Assembly: GCA_044425705.1 (NCBI GenBank)
Contig: JAWXVD010000042.1
Location: forward strand, 1-25,018
Direction of reading: 5' to 3'
From: JAWXVD01 sp044425705
GTDB lineage: Bacteria > Bacillota > Clostridia > Lachnospirales > Lachnospiraceae
Length of the DNA stretch: 25,018 nt
Below, one piece after another: positions 7,800 to 15,327 of the stretch (positions are counted from its first letter, which is position 1; the number at the start of each line of letters is the position of its first letter). The position numbers and the translations under genes are program-made. Under the pieces are notes generated by a model. The model did not search any database. It was not told the DNA's origin and saw nothing but the letters and a program-made list of their open reading frames with translations.

Positions 7800-7850
7800 G
7801 CTTGAGATTGCAAGATATAAAATAAGAAATTCTAGAGAAATATAAAAATG

Positions 7851-7900
7851 ATGCTCTCATGTACACAATGGATATTGTATGCATGGGAGCATTGTTTTTT
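7851..7900. terminator. Bidirectional intrinsic terminator
   Basis: ATGCTCTCATGTACACAAT (7851-7869) pairs with ATTGTATGCATGGGAGCAT (7874-7892), a 19-bp stem with two G-U wobbles, one mismatch and a 4-nt loop. TGTTTTTT follows on the plus strand, and CATTTTTAT follows on the minus strand. It fits the end of prfB and the end of the convergent DUF975 gene. Confidence 0.85.
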
Positions 7901-7908
7901 CGTATATG

Positions 7909-8667
7909 TTAAGCATCAAGAGATTCTGACTGTAGATTTTGCTGAATAGGAGTGTTTTTTACCTGTACAAGATTAAAATAAAAACCAGTACATGTCATTG
8001 TCATATAAGGAATAATGAAAAGAAATCCAAATCCAAAGGTAAAGAAAGCAAGGAGCAGTAATGGTAAAAAGCTAACATAAATATAAAATAATCTTCCTTT
8101 ATGACCGTTCATCAAAGAACGGCTCATCAATAGAAGTTCTTTTGCTTCTTTATCTGGAAAATCAAGTAACAAATAAAATGCTTGTGAAAATTGTAGTTGA
8201 ATCACCACAGCAACAATTCCACCAAGAATCAGAGCAATAGATGATAGTAACATGAAAATAGTAGAATTTGTCATCATATAAAGAGCAATCATAATACCAA
8301 ATGGAATTATGCAGATAACAGTAAGCAATAGAGGAATAAATTTAATGATGATTGCTTTATCGGGGTGAGTTTTAAATCCATAAAATACTTCAGTGATGCT
8401 TGTGGAAGTATTACAATATATTTTCATATAGATATATAATTGCCCTACAGTAAAGATTCCGCCAATGAGGGTTAAGATAAATGAAATGGTGTAACTAATC
8501 ACCATACCCACGATACTTCTATCATCTACCAGTGTAGAGGCGATGGTAGCAACAAGAAGAATGATTATTTCAGGTAATAGAGTTGCCATAATTGTCAGGT
8601 TATATTTTCCAAGTAATAATCCCTTTGCACTAGATTTTAGTTGGGATGAAGTTTGATGTGTTTGCAT
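7909..8667 (-). CDS. DUF975 family integral membrane protein
   Basis: 252 residues from the chosen start. The N-terminus SSQLKSSAKGLLLGKY and the C-terminal segment with SRSLMNGHKGRLFY followed by FGFGFLFIIPYM match my recollection of the DUF975 family. About six hydrophobic segments are visible. The biochemical function of the family is unknown. The ATG at 8667 is chosen because AAGAG lies about eight bases upstream; an ATG 24 bases further upstream (8691) has no Shine-Dalgarno sequence. It follows the upstream gene by about 30 bases and is co-transcribed with it. Confidence 0.8.
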   Translation of the reverse strand: MQTHQTSSQLKSSAKGLLLGKYNLTIMATLLPEIIILLVATIASTLVDDRSIVGMVISYTISFILTLIGGIFTVGQLYIYMKIYCNTSTSITEVFYGFKTHPDKAIIIKFIPLLLTVICIIPFGIMIALYMMTNSTIFMLLSSIALILGGIVAVVIQLQFSQAFYLLLDFPDKEAKELLLMSRSLMNGHKGRLFYIYVSFLPLLLLAFFTFGFGFLFIIPYMTMTCTGFYFNLVQVKNTPIQQNLQSESLDA

Positions 8668-8696
8668 AATATTTACTCTTTCTCCAATCAAATATA

Positions 8697-9122
8697 TTAT
8701 TCATAGGTTCCATTTAAAAGTTCATCTAAGGTTTCGTCGAAACTTTGTCCATACATCTCTTCTGACATAATGTTAATCTGTTCTCTATACTCAGGAGTGG
8801 TGAACACCATATAAACACTACTACCTACAACAATAATGTTGATGACAAAGGCTATGATAGCTAACTTAATACCGTTTTTCGCTTTCTTATGCATAGTAGG
8901 AAAGCTACCTTTTGACAATAATGCAAAAATGATAGAAAGTCCACCAAATACAAAAGGTAGATAAACGGTAAAAAAAACAGCCGAGACGAGTGCCATTACA
9001 CCGAAAGATAAGGCGGAAGTTGTGAAACGATTAATCTCTGGTTGTTCAGAGTTTGTAGAACTAAAATGATGCTGCGTTTGAAAAGGTGCATCTATATGTT
9101 TCTGTTCATTTGTAAAATCCAT
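8697..9122 (-). CDS. Small DUF4190-like membrane protein
   Basis: 141 residues. A polar, His/Gln-rich N-terminus (about 30 residues) is followed by two hydrophobic segments, near residues 38-67 and 84-107, split by a basic loop (HKKAKNG). The end is acidic, containing EEMYGQSFDETLDELL. The layout resembles DUF4190-type proteins, but I would not assign a function. GGAG lies eight bases before ATG on the minus strand. It is the first gene of a two-gene operon with the DUF975 gene. Confidence 0.7.
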   Translation of the reverse strand: MDFTNEQKHIDAPFQTQHHFSSTNSEQPEINRFTTSALSFGVMALVSAVFFTVYLPFVFGGLSIIFALLSKGSFPTMHKKAKNGIKLAIIAFVINIIVVGSSVYMVFTTPEYREQINIMSEEMYGQSFDETLDELLNGTYE

Positions 9123-9162
9123 GAGATAACTCCAATCTATATACTATGTATGTAAAACAATG

Positions 9163-9201
9163 GTTACTGTTCACACAATACTATGCATTTACTGCATAGT
9201 A
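9163..9201. promoter_or_regulatory. GTTACTGTTCAC motif and 9-bp inverted repeat upstream of the DUF975 operon
   Basis: GTTACTGTTCAC (9163-9174) belongs to the intergenic motif family GTTACNNTTCAC. It is followed directly by TACTATGCA-TTTAC-TGCATAGTA (9179-9201), a perfect 9-bp inverted repeat with a 5-nt loop. Both lie 40-80 bases before the minus-strand start codon, where an operator would sit. A TATAAT on the minus strand (about 9218-9223) lacks a good -35. Confidence 0.4.
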
Positions 9202-9323
9202 CGTATGAAATGATGAATTATAATCCTCTTAGTCAAATTGTATTAGACTTGGGGAAATTGATGTTTATTAGTATAACATTTCTAAAATCAGATAGCAATA
9301 TGAAGTATTCAAGAAATATATAC

Positions 9324-9487
9324 GTTACATTTCACAGCAAGCCGTAAAATGTAACGTCCGCATGCCCATTTAAAATCGCCTTACGGCGAGGGGCATGCTC
9401 CTTGCCCAGTGTAATCGTTCTCTCCCTAACTCACGTAGTGAGTTAGATTAAATCAGCGGAGTGATTTGTGTGGGCGTGAACTGTAAC
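9324..9487. repeat. 164-bp multi-hairpin element with terminal inverted repeats
   Basis: The ends GTTACATTTCAC (9324-9335) and GTGAACTGTAAC (9476-9487) are inverted repeats with 11 of 12 matches. Inside are four hairpins in series: an 11-bp stem 9322-9332/9347-9357, an 8-bp stem GCATGCCC/GGGCATGC (9360-9398) with a CGCC/GGCG tip, a 9-bp perfect stem CTAACTCAC-GTA-GTGAGTTAG (9426-9446), and AAATCA/TGATTT (9450-9467). It has no ORF. The region 9123-9745 as a whole contains no gene. It could be a MITE-like element or a structured RNA; no known riboswitch consensus was recognised. Confidence 0.6.
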
Positions 9488-9526
9488 TACGACCTGTAAC
9501 AATAATTTATTTTTGACTATTCTCCC

Positions 9527-9555
9527 TTTACACACCCCTACATATTAACTATAAT
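9527..9555 (+). promoter_or_regulatory. Sigma-A promoter for tex
   Basis: TTTACA (9527-9532), 17-bp spacer, consensus TATAAT (9550-9555). It lies about 190 bp before the tex start, so the transcript would have a leader of about 185 nt that includes the hairpin at 9674-9698. Confidence 0.65.
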
Positions 9556-9673
9556 ATAAAAAGGATATGTGGAATCTATGATGGTTTCCATGAAATAAAA
9601 AATATTAGGTAAGGAAACAGTTGTTGGCTGAATATTATCTAACGAGAGAATATAGCATAAGGAAGAAGGACTA

Positions 9674-9698
9674 GTGTGAAAAATAAGATTTTTCACAC
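9674..9698 (+). promoter_or_regulatory. 11-bp hairpin in the tex leader
   Basis: GTGTGAAAAAT and its exact complement ATTTTTCACAC flank a 3-nt loop AAG. There is no T-run after it. The same arm sequence is nearly repeated in the hairpin at 73-153 (GTGTGAAAAAAT paired with ATTTTTTCACAC). It lies 48 bases before the tex start. Confidence 0.6.
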
Positions 9699-9745
9699 GG
9701 CAATTTGTACCTTACGGTTCAAAGTTGCCAGACTGAGAGAAAGGG

Positions 9746-11917
9746 ATGGTTATTAAAATGGATATTTTGAAAAAAATCACAGAAGAGTTATCAGTGGAGA
9801 AATGGCAAATAGAGGCAGCTGTGAAGCTGATAGATGAAGGGAATACAATTCCGTTTATTTCTAGATATAGAAAAGAAGTAACAGGTTCCTTAGATGATGA
9901 ACAATTACGTAATCTGCATGAAAGATTAACGTATTTGCGCAACTTAGAAGATAAGAAAACCCAGGTAATCAATAGCATTGAAGAGCAAGGAAAATTAACG
10001 GAAGAATTAAAAGTAAAAATAGAAGCAGCACAAACTTTAGTTGTGGTGGAGGACTTATATCGACCATATCGTCCAAAGAGAAAGACGAGAGCTAGTGTGG
10101 CAAAGGAAAAAGGATTAGAGCCTTTAGCGGAATTTATTCTACAGCAGGAAACTAAGGAGAATCTAGAAGTAGAAGCGATGCTGTATGTGTCAGAAGAAAA
10201 AGAAGTGACAACAGTAGAGCAAGCTTTACAAGGTGCAAAAGATATTATTGCAGAACAAATTGCAGAGGAAGCCGAATATAGATTGTACATTCGTACGATT
10301 ACCATGGCTGAAGGCGTGGTAACAAGTGTGGCAAAGGATGAAAAAGCTGAGTCTGTGTATGAAATGTACTATACTTATGAAGAGCCTGTGAAAAGAATAG
10401 CGGGTCATAGAATTCTAGCATTGAATCGTGGTGAAGGAGAAAAAATCCTCACAGTGAAAGTGGTAGCACCAGAAGAACGAATTCTTAGATATTTAGCTAC
10501 AAAGGTGATATCTAACAATAATCCAATTACTACGTCAGTATTGACAGAGGTAATTGCAGATAGCTATAATCGATTGATTGCGCCAGCCATTGAGCGAGAA
10601 ATTAGAAATGAACTAACAGAAAATGCAGAAAATGGAGCGATTTCTGTTTTTGGTAAAAATTTAGAGCAATTATTGTTGCAACCACCAATCACAGGAAAAG
10701 TGGTATTAGGATGGGATCCAGCCTTTAGGACAGGCTGTAAATTAGCGGTAGTAGATGCTACAGGTAAAGTTTTAGATACTACTGTGATTTATCCAACTGC
10801 ACCACAATTTAAAGTAGATGCAGCTAAAGCAGAATTAAAAAAATTAATCAAAAAATATGGAGTTTCCTTGATATCGGTAGGAAATGGAACAGCTTCTCGT
10901 GAATCAGAGCAAGTGATTGTGGAATTATTAAAAGAATTAGATACACCAGTACAATATATTATAGTAAATGAAGCAGGTGCATCAGTATATTCAGCAAGCA
11001 AACTAGCAACAGAAGAATTTCCTAATTTTGATGTAGGACAGAGGAGTGCGGCTTCCATTGCAAGAAGATTACAAGATCCGTTAGCAGAATTGGTGAAAAT
11101 TGATCCGAAAGCCATCGGTGTAGGTCAGTATCAGCATGATATGAACCAAAAGAAGTTAAGTGAGGCATTAAATGGAGTGGTAGAAGATAGTGTGAATAAA
11201 GTTGGTGTAGATTTAAATACAGCTTCCGCTTCTCTGCTAGAATATATATCCGGTATCAATAAAACCATTGCTAAGAACATTGTCAATTATAGAGAAGACA
11301 ATGGTAGATTTGTAAGTCGTAATCAATTATTAAAAGTAGCCAAATTAGGACCGAAAGCATATCAACAATGCGCAGGATTTATGCGTATTACAGATGGAAA
11401 AAACCCATTAGATGCAACAAGCGTGCATCCAGAATCTTATGATGCAACAAAACAATTATTAGATAAACTTGGGGTTACCATGAATGATGTAAAAGAGGCA
11501 CAAAAGAAGGGCGCTACCAGCGGTTTGGCACAAAAAGTTAAAAATAAAAAGCAGTTGGCAGAGGAATTAGGTGTTGGTGAAATTACATTAGTTGACATTT
11601 TGCAAGAATTAGAAAAACCAGCACGTGATCCTAGAGAAGATATGCCACTACCAATCTTGCGAAGCGATATTCTGGAAATGAAAGATTTAAAACCAGGTAT
11701 GATTTTAAAGGGAACAGTTCGTAATGTCATTGATTTTGGTGCATTCGTGGATATCGGGGTACATCAAGATGGACTAGTTCATATTTCTCAGATTACAGAG
11801 CGTTTTATCAAACATCCTTTAGAGGCTGTTAGTGTAGGTGATATTGTAGATGTGCAGGTTATGAGTGTAGAGGTAGCGAAAAAGAGAATTGCGTTGACTA
11901 TGAAAATAAAGAAATAA
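9746..11917 (+). CDS. tex: Tex family RNA-binding transcription accessory protein
   Basis: 723 residues from the first ATG, 719 from the second (9758). Tex is a cytoplasmic nucleic-acid binding protein linked to transcription and RNA handling. Domains in order: N-terminal helical Tex region (WQIEAAVKLIDEGNTIPFI, ISRYRKE), a YqgF/RNase H-like fold starting near residue 325 (LGWDPAFRTGCKLAVVD), helix-hairpin-helix repeats near residues 490-550 (LNTASASLLEYISGI, LGPKAYQQCAGFMRI), and a C-terminal S1 domain from about residue 646 (PGMILKGTVRNVIDFGAFVD). Start choice is uncertain: GAGAG lies about seven bases before the first ATG, and AAAGGG about 12 before the second, and most Tex proteins begin near MDI. 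The 40 bases ending at the second ATG are almost the same as those before the GtrB-like gene at 22079. Confidence 0.95.
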   Translation: MVIKMDILKKITEELSVEKWQIEAAVKLIDEGNTIPFISRYRKEVTGSLDDEQLRNLHERLTYLRNLEDKKTQVINSIEEQGKLTEELKVKIEAAQTLVVVEDLYRPYRPKRKTRASVAKEKGLEPLAEFILQQETKENLEVEAMLYVSEEKEVTTVEQALQGAKDIIAEQIAEEAEYRLYIRTITMAEGVVTSVAKDEKAESVYEMYYTYEEPVKRIAGHRILALNRGEGEKILTVKVVAPEERILRYLATKVISNNNPITTSVLTEVIADSYNRLIAPAIEREIRNELTENAENGAISVFGKNLEQLLLQPPITGKVVLGWDPAFRTGCKLAVVDATGKVLDTTVIYPTAPQFKVDAAKAELKKLIKKYGVSLISVGNGTASRESEQVIVELLKELDTPVQYIIVNEAGASVYSASKLATEEFPNFDVGQRSAASIARRLQDPLAELVKIDPKAIGVGQYQHDMNQKKLSEALNGVVEDSVNKVGVDLNTASASLLEYISGINKTIAKNIVNYREDNGRFVSRNQLLKVAKLGPKAYQQCAGFMRITDGKNPLDATSVHPESYDATKQLLDKLGVTMNDVKEAQKKGATSGLAQKVKNKKQLAEELGVGEITLVDILQELEKPARDPREDMPLPILRSDILEMKDLKPGMILKGTVRNVIDFGAFVDIGVHQDGLVHISQITERFIKHPLEAVSVGDIVDVQVMSVEVAKKRIALTMKIKK

Positions 11918-11918
11918 T

Positions 11919-11945
11919 GGTTACAGGTAACTTGTGAATTGTAAC
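11919..11945. repeat. GTTACA/TGTAAC motif after tex
   Basis: GGTTACA (11919-11925) and TGTAAC (11940-11945) form a short inverted repeat, and GTGAATTGTAAC (11934-11945) is a reverse-strand copy of the intergenic motif GTTACNNTTCAC. It sits in the 53-bp gap between tex and the next gene. Confidence 0.5.
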
Positions 11946-11970
11946 AAATAATGTTGGGAAGGTAAGGAAA

Positions 11971-13038
11971 GTGAAAGATAGAATTTATGTATGTCATACA
12001 TTTTATCATGCTTATGTAGCGTGTTTAAAAGAGTGTAATTTCTCATTAGAAGATAGAGGGAAAGCTACCTTAGTGCTGAGTACGATGTCTAATGATTTCG
12101 GACAGCTAAAGGAAAGGGCTATGGAGAGTGGCTTGTTTGAAGCTGTATTAGAGTATGAGGAAAAGGAAGAAGCTTTCTTTCCAGAATTGAAGAAATATCA
12201 TGTGGATAAAGGGAATATTGTGTTTAACATGATTTCTCGTATCAAATTCACCAAGTTGATGGGGAAATTACAAGAGCCTTTTGTACCAGTGGATTTTAAA
12301 AAATATAAGGATATTTATATTTTCTGTGATTCGGATCCTATCGGTTATTATCTAAGTTACAAGAAAATCAAATATCACGCAGTGGAAGATGGTTTAAATT
12401 GTATTAAATATTATGATACGGCAAGGTATGATAATAGAGGTGCATTCCAGTTAAAAGCTTTATTGTCTTCCATGAATTTGATTTTTATACAAAATGGGTA
12501 TGGGAAGTATTGCATTGATATGGAGGTTAATGATATCAGCGCATTGAAATATCCTTGTAAAAAATATATAGAACAATCTAGGGATGAATTAGTGGAGCAT
12601 TTATCGCTAGAAGATAAAAGAATGTTAGTAACTATGTTTATGGAAAATATTGATGAAGTGCTTCGTGAAATTCATAGTGCTGGAGATGAAAAAGAGAAGA
12701 TTTTAATTCTGACAGAGCCACTATGTGACTTGAAAACTAGAAAAAGAATATTTAAAGATATTACAAAGGAATATGGCGAAGGCTATATAGTATTGATGAA
12801 ACCCCATCCTAGAGATGTACTTGATTATAAAAAGGAATTTCCAGAAAACATTGTAATTACAGGAAAGTTTCCAATGGAAATTATGAATTTTATTGAAGAT
12901 TTATCATTTCGTAAGGCAATATCTGTGTTAACAGTAACCAATGGTATTCAATTTGCCCAGGAAACTGTATTTTTAGGTGGAGATTTTATGGATCGCTATG
13001 AAGCTCCAGAGATTCATAGACAGAATGAGCAGATATAG
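11971..13038 (+). CDS. GT52-like glycosyltransferase
   Basis: 355 residues starting at GTG, with GGAAGG about eight bases upstream. The N-terminus (RIYVCHTFYHAYVAC) looks like a nucleotide-sugar transferase of the GT-B type, and the C-terminal half has the pattern KILILTEPL, then IVLMKPHPRD, then FPMEIMNF. My reading is that this resembles the GT52 and polysialyltransferase families, which act in the cytoplasm on capsule or lipo-oligosaccharide chains. No signal peptide or membrane segment is visible. The donor sugar cannot be told. It comes 53 bp after tex and 244 bp before the ABC gene, with its own intergenic repeats on both sides, and may be transcribed with tex. Alternative: a glycerophosphate-type transferase of similar fold. 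Confidence 0.6.
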   Translation: MKDRIYVCHTFYHAYVACLKECNFSLEDRGKATLVLSTMSNDFGQLKERAMESGLFEAVLEYEEKEEAFFPELKKYHVDKGNIVFNMISRIKFTKLMGKLQEPFVPVDFKKYKDIYIFCDSDPIGYYLSYKKIKYHAVEDGLNCIKYYDTARYDNRGAFQLKALLSSMNLIFIQNGYGKYCIDMEVNDISALKYPCKKYIEQSRDELVEHLSLEDKRMLVTMFMENIDEVLREIHSAGDEKEKILILTEPLCDLKTRKRIFKDITKEYGEGYIVLMKPHPRDVLDYKKEFPENIVITGKFPMEIMNFIEDLSFRKAISVLTVTNGIQFAQETVFLGGDFMDRYEAPEIHRQNEQI

Positions 13039-13039
13039 T

Positions 13040-13075
13040 GTTATAGGTCTCGTGTGAACTGTAACATTATCGTTA
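13040..13075 (+). repeat. Intergenic direct repeat, copy A
   Basis: Begins GTTATAGGTC and contains GTGAACTGTAAC (13054-13065). It is directly repeated, with a few substitutions, at 13206-13248. The two copies bracket the promoter at 13106-13134. The 244-bp spacer otherwise holds no gene. Confidence 0.65.
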
Positions 13076-13105
13076 CGCAGATATAAGGCAATCAAACAGA
13101 ACAAA

Positions 13106-13134
13106 TTGCATTAAAGATTTCTTTATGTTAAAAT
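13106..13134 (+). promoter_or_regulatory. Promoter for the surface-glycan operon
   Basis: TTGCAT (13106-13111), 17-bp spacer, TAAAAT (13129-13134), about 150 bp before the ABC transporter gene. It is the best -35/-10 pair in the spacer and would drive the run of plus-strand genes that follows. Confidence 0.5.
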
Positions 13135-13205
13135 GGTACACGTCCTAGTGGATAAAAAGATAAGAAAATCAAGTGGAAATAAAAAGTTTATATAAGTAAT
13201 AAATT

Positions 13206-13248
13206 GTTATAGGTCACCTGTGAACTGAAACAATTTAACGGTTATAGA
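13206..13248 (+). repeat. Intergenic direct repeat, copy B
   Basis: Begins GTTATAGGTC and contains GTGAACTGAAAC (13220-13231); about 166 bp downstream of copy A. It lies in the expected 5' leader of the ABC gene. Confidence 0.65.
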
Positions 13249-13282
13249 TGAAACTTGGTAAAATCTTAGAATGAGGAAATAA

Positions 13283-15006
13283 ATGAAAAAAATTATACAA
13301 AAAATGAGCAAATTGCTAGATAAAAAGCAAAAGCGAAAAATGATTTTAATTGTATTTTTAATGCTAATGGGTGGTATTTTAGAAAGTCTTAGTATCTCAG
13401 CGGCAATACCAGTGGTTAGTCTGTTGATGGATCCTGACGCAATTGCTAATAGCCAAACTATGACAACTATATATAATTTCTTGGGGTTAACTAGTATTAC
13501 CCAGTTTACAATCGTTATGATGTTGGCACTTGTTATGGCATTTGTTTTGAAAAATATATTTTTATTTGTGCAGAATGTGGTGCAATTAAAATTTGTGTAT
13601 ACCAATCAATTTTCTACTTCTCGTAGAATGATGATTAATTTTATGAAACGTCCATATGAATATTATTTAAATGCTGATACAGCAGTGATTCAAAGAAGTA
13701 TCACTTCAGATGTGAATAATATGTATGGGTTGATTTTAAGCAGTCTGCAATTATGTAGTGAAATCGTGGTCTTTACTTGTCTGCTTGTGGTGTTATTATT
13801 GGTGGATGCTATGATGATTATTACCATTGCTACTTTATTAGTGCTAGTTTTGTTTATCATAAAGGTTGTTTTAAAGCCCATTATGATGAAAGCAGGGAAA
13901 GACAATCAAGATTATTACAGCGGTTTGTTTAAATGGATTAATCAGTCGGTTATGGGAATTAAAGAGATTAAAATTGCCAATAAGGAACAGTATTTTATCC
14001 ATGAATATGCGAAATGTGGCGCGGGATATGTGAATGCAGTACAAAAATATAATATTTATAATGCAACACCGAGACTGTTGATTGAAACAGTTTGTATTGC
14101 AGGGCTTGTAGTTTACATGTTAGTTGTTATGTTAAATGGAACGGATGTAACAGATATGTTAGGACAGATTACGGTATTTGGTTTGGCAGCCATGCGTTTA
14201 ATTCCTAGTGCCAATCGTATCAATAATTATTTAACATCTATTTCTTATTTTGAACCATTTTTTATGGGAGTAAGTGATAACTTACAAGATGAAATTAATG
14301 ATGAAACAGTGGTTTATGATGAAAACACTTATCAAGAAAAACAAATCATAGAAAAATTAGAAATTAACCATACAATTACCCTAGATGATATTACGTACAA
14401 ATATCCAAATACAGATAAGTTGATTTTTAACCATGCCACCTTGGAGATTCCAGTTGGTTCTGCGGTAGGAATTGTAGGAACATCAGGTTCTGGTAAGACT
14501 ACAGTGGTTGATATCTTATTGGGACTATTAGAATTAGAAACAGGAAGTATTTTAGTGGATGGAAAACCGATTCATACAAAGAAGAAAACAGAACAGTGTG
14601 GGAAAGAAGGAAGTTTACAAGAAGGTCAAAACACGGAATTGGCATATGAATCTTGGTTGAAAAATGTTGGATATATTCCGCAAACTATTTTTATGATCGA
14701 TGATACCATTCGTAAAAATGTGGCATTTGGATATGGCGAAGATGAGATTGATGACAATCGTATTTGGGAAGTATTAAAAGAAGCTCAATTAGATGAATTT
14801 GTAAGAGGATTGCCTGAGGGATTAGAAACTGGAATTGGAGAACGTGGTATTCGTATCTCTGGTGGACAAAGACAAAGAATCGGTATTGCTAGAGCTTTAT
14901 TAGAAGATCCAGAAGTATTGATTTTAGATGAAGCAACATCTGCCCTAGATAATGATACAGAAGCAGCTATTATGGAATCAATCAACATGTTTCAAGGCAA
15001 GAAAAC
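13283..15006 (+). CDS. PglK-like ABC transporter, 3' end lost in gap
   Basis: 574 codons are visible before the N-run; the reading frame past it is artificial. The protein is an ABC half-transporter with an N-terminal six-helix membrane domain (to about residue 315) and a C-terminal ATPase: Walker A GTSGSGKT (399-406), Q-loop YIPQ, signature ISGGQ (525-529), Walker B ILDEA (D549, E550). The H-loop and the last roughly 50 residues are missing. The family closest in plan is the PglK/WlaB oligosaccharide flippase group, which moves undecaprenyl-linked glycans across the membrane. The Q-loop side has an extra lysine/glutamate-rich insert of about 20 residues (TKKKTEQCGKEGSLQEGQN). GAGGAAA precedes ATG by six bases. 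Confidence 0.8.
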
Positions 15007-15106
15007 NNNNNNNNNNNNNNNNNNNNNNNNNNNNNNNNNNNNNNNNNNNNNNNNNNNNNNNNNNNNNNNNNNNNNNNNNNNNNNNNNNNNNNNNNNNNNN
15101 NNNNNN
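15007..15106. other. Assembly gap 1 (100 N)
   Basis: Exactly 100 N, the customary placeholder for an unknown distance. The missing DNA must hold at least the end of the ABC gene and the first two thirds of a GtrA-type gene, together about 400-450 bp or more by family lengths, so the real gap is larger than shown. Additional genes may lie here. Confidence 0.95.
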
Positions 15107-15246
15107 TGGAAATTATCGTATTATGGTTGATGGTAGATATTATGTTTATGAATGATATGATTGCAAAATTAATTGGACAATTTATTGTTATTGTAACAAA
15201 TTACGGATTTTCTAAATTGGTGATCTTCAGAAAAAAACCTGAGTGA
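15107..15246 (+). CDS. GtrA family membrane protein, C-terminal fragment
   Basis: Forty-five codons are open from the gap to the TGA at 15244-15246 in the frame that begins at 15109. They read as the last two membrane helices of a GtrA-like protein, with AKLIGQFIVIVTNYGFSKLV followed by IFRKK, which is the usual ending. GtrA proteins have about 130 residues and four helices, and are thought to flip polyprenyl-phosphate-linked sugars. The start is hidden in the gap. The partner GtrB-type transferase is at 22079. It is in a different frame from the ABC gene. Confidence 0.75.
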
Positions 15247-15327
15247 CAGCATAGAAACATATCAAGTATTTTCATAACTGTTCAGAGACCTTCTGAATAG
15301 TTGAGAATTTTTTTATTGGAGAAGCGA

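Noticed and set aside
9324..9487. Known riboswitch or T-box
   Set aside because: No T-box sequence, specifier stem or recognisable ligand-binding core was seen; the terminal inverted repeats fit a repeat element better.
9712..10305. 197-residue ORF on the minus strand inside tex
   Set aside because: It is the reverse shadow of the N-terminal part of tex, is rich in Ser/Cys with no domain pattern, and has no ribosome binding site.
13283..15130. A single 615-residue ABC protein ending after the N-run
   Set aside because: The frame only continues because N codons are translated as X. After the gap the correct coding frame is that of a GtrA-like C-terminus, so the ABC gene is truncated at 15006.
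15301..15327. Upstream TTG start for the acyltransferase
   Set aside because: The ribosome binding site GGAG falls inside that extension and the ATG at 15328 has the right spacing and the usual family N-terminus.
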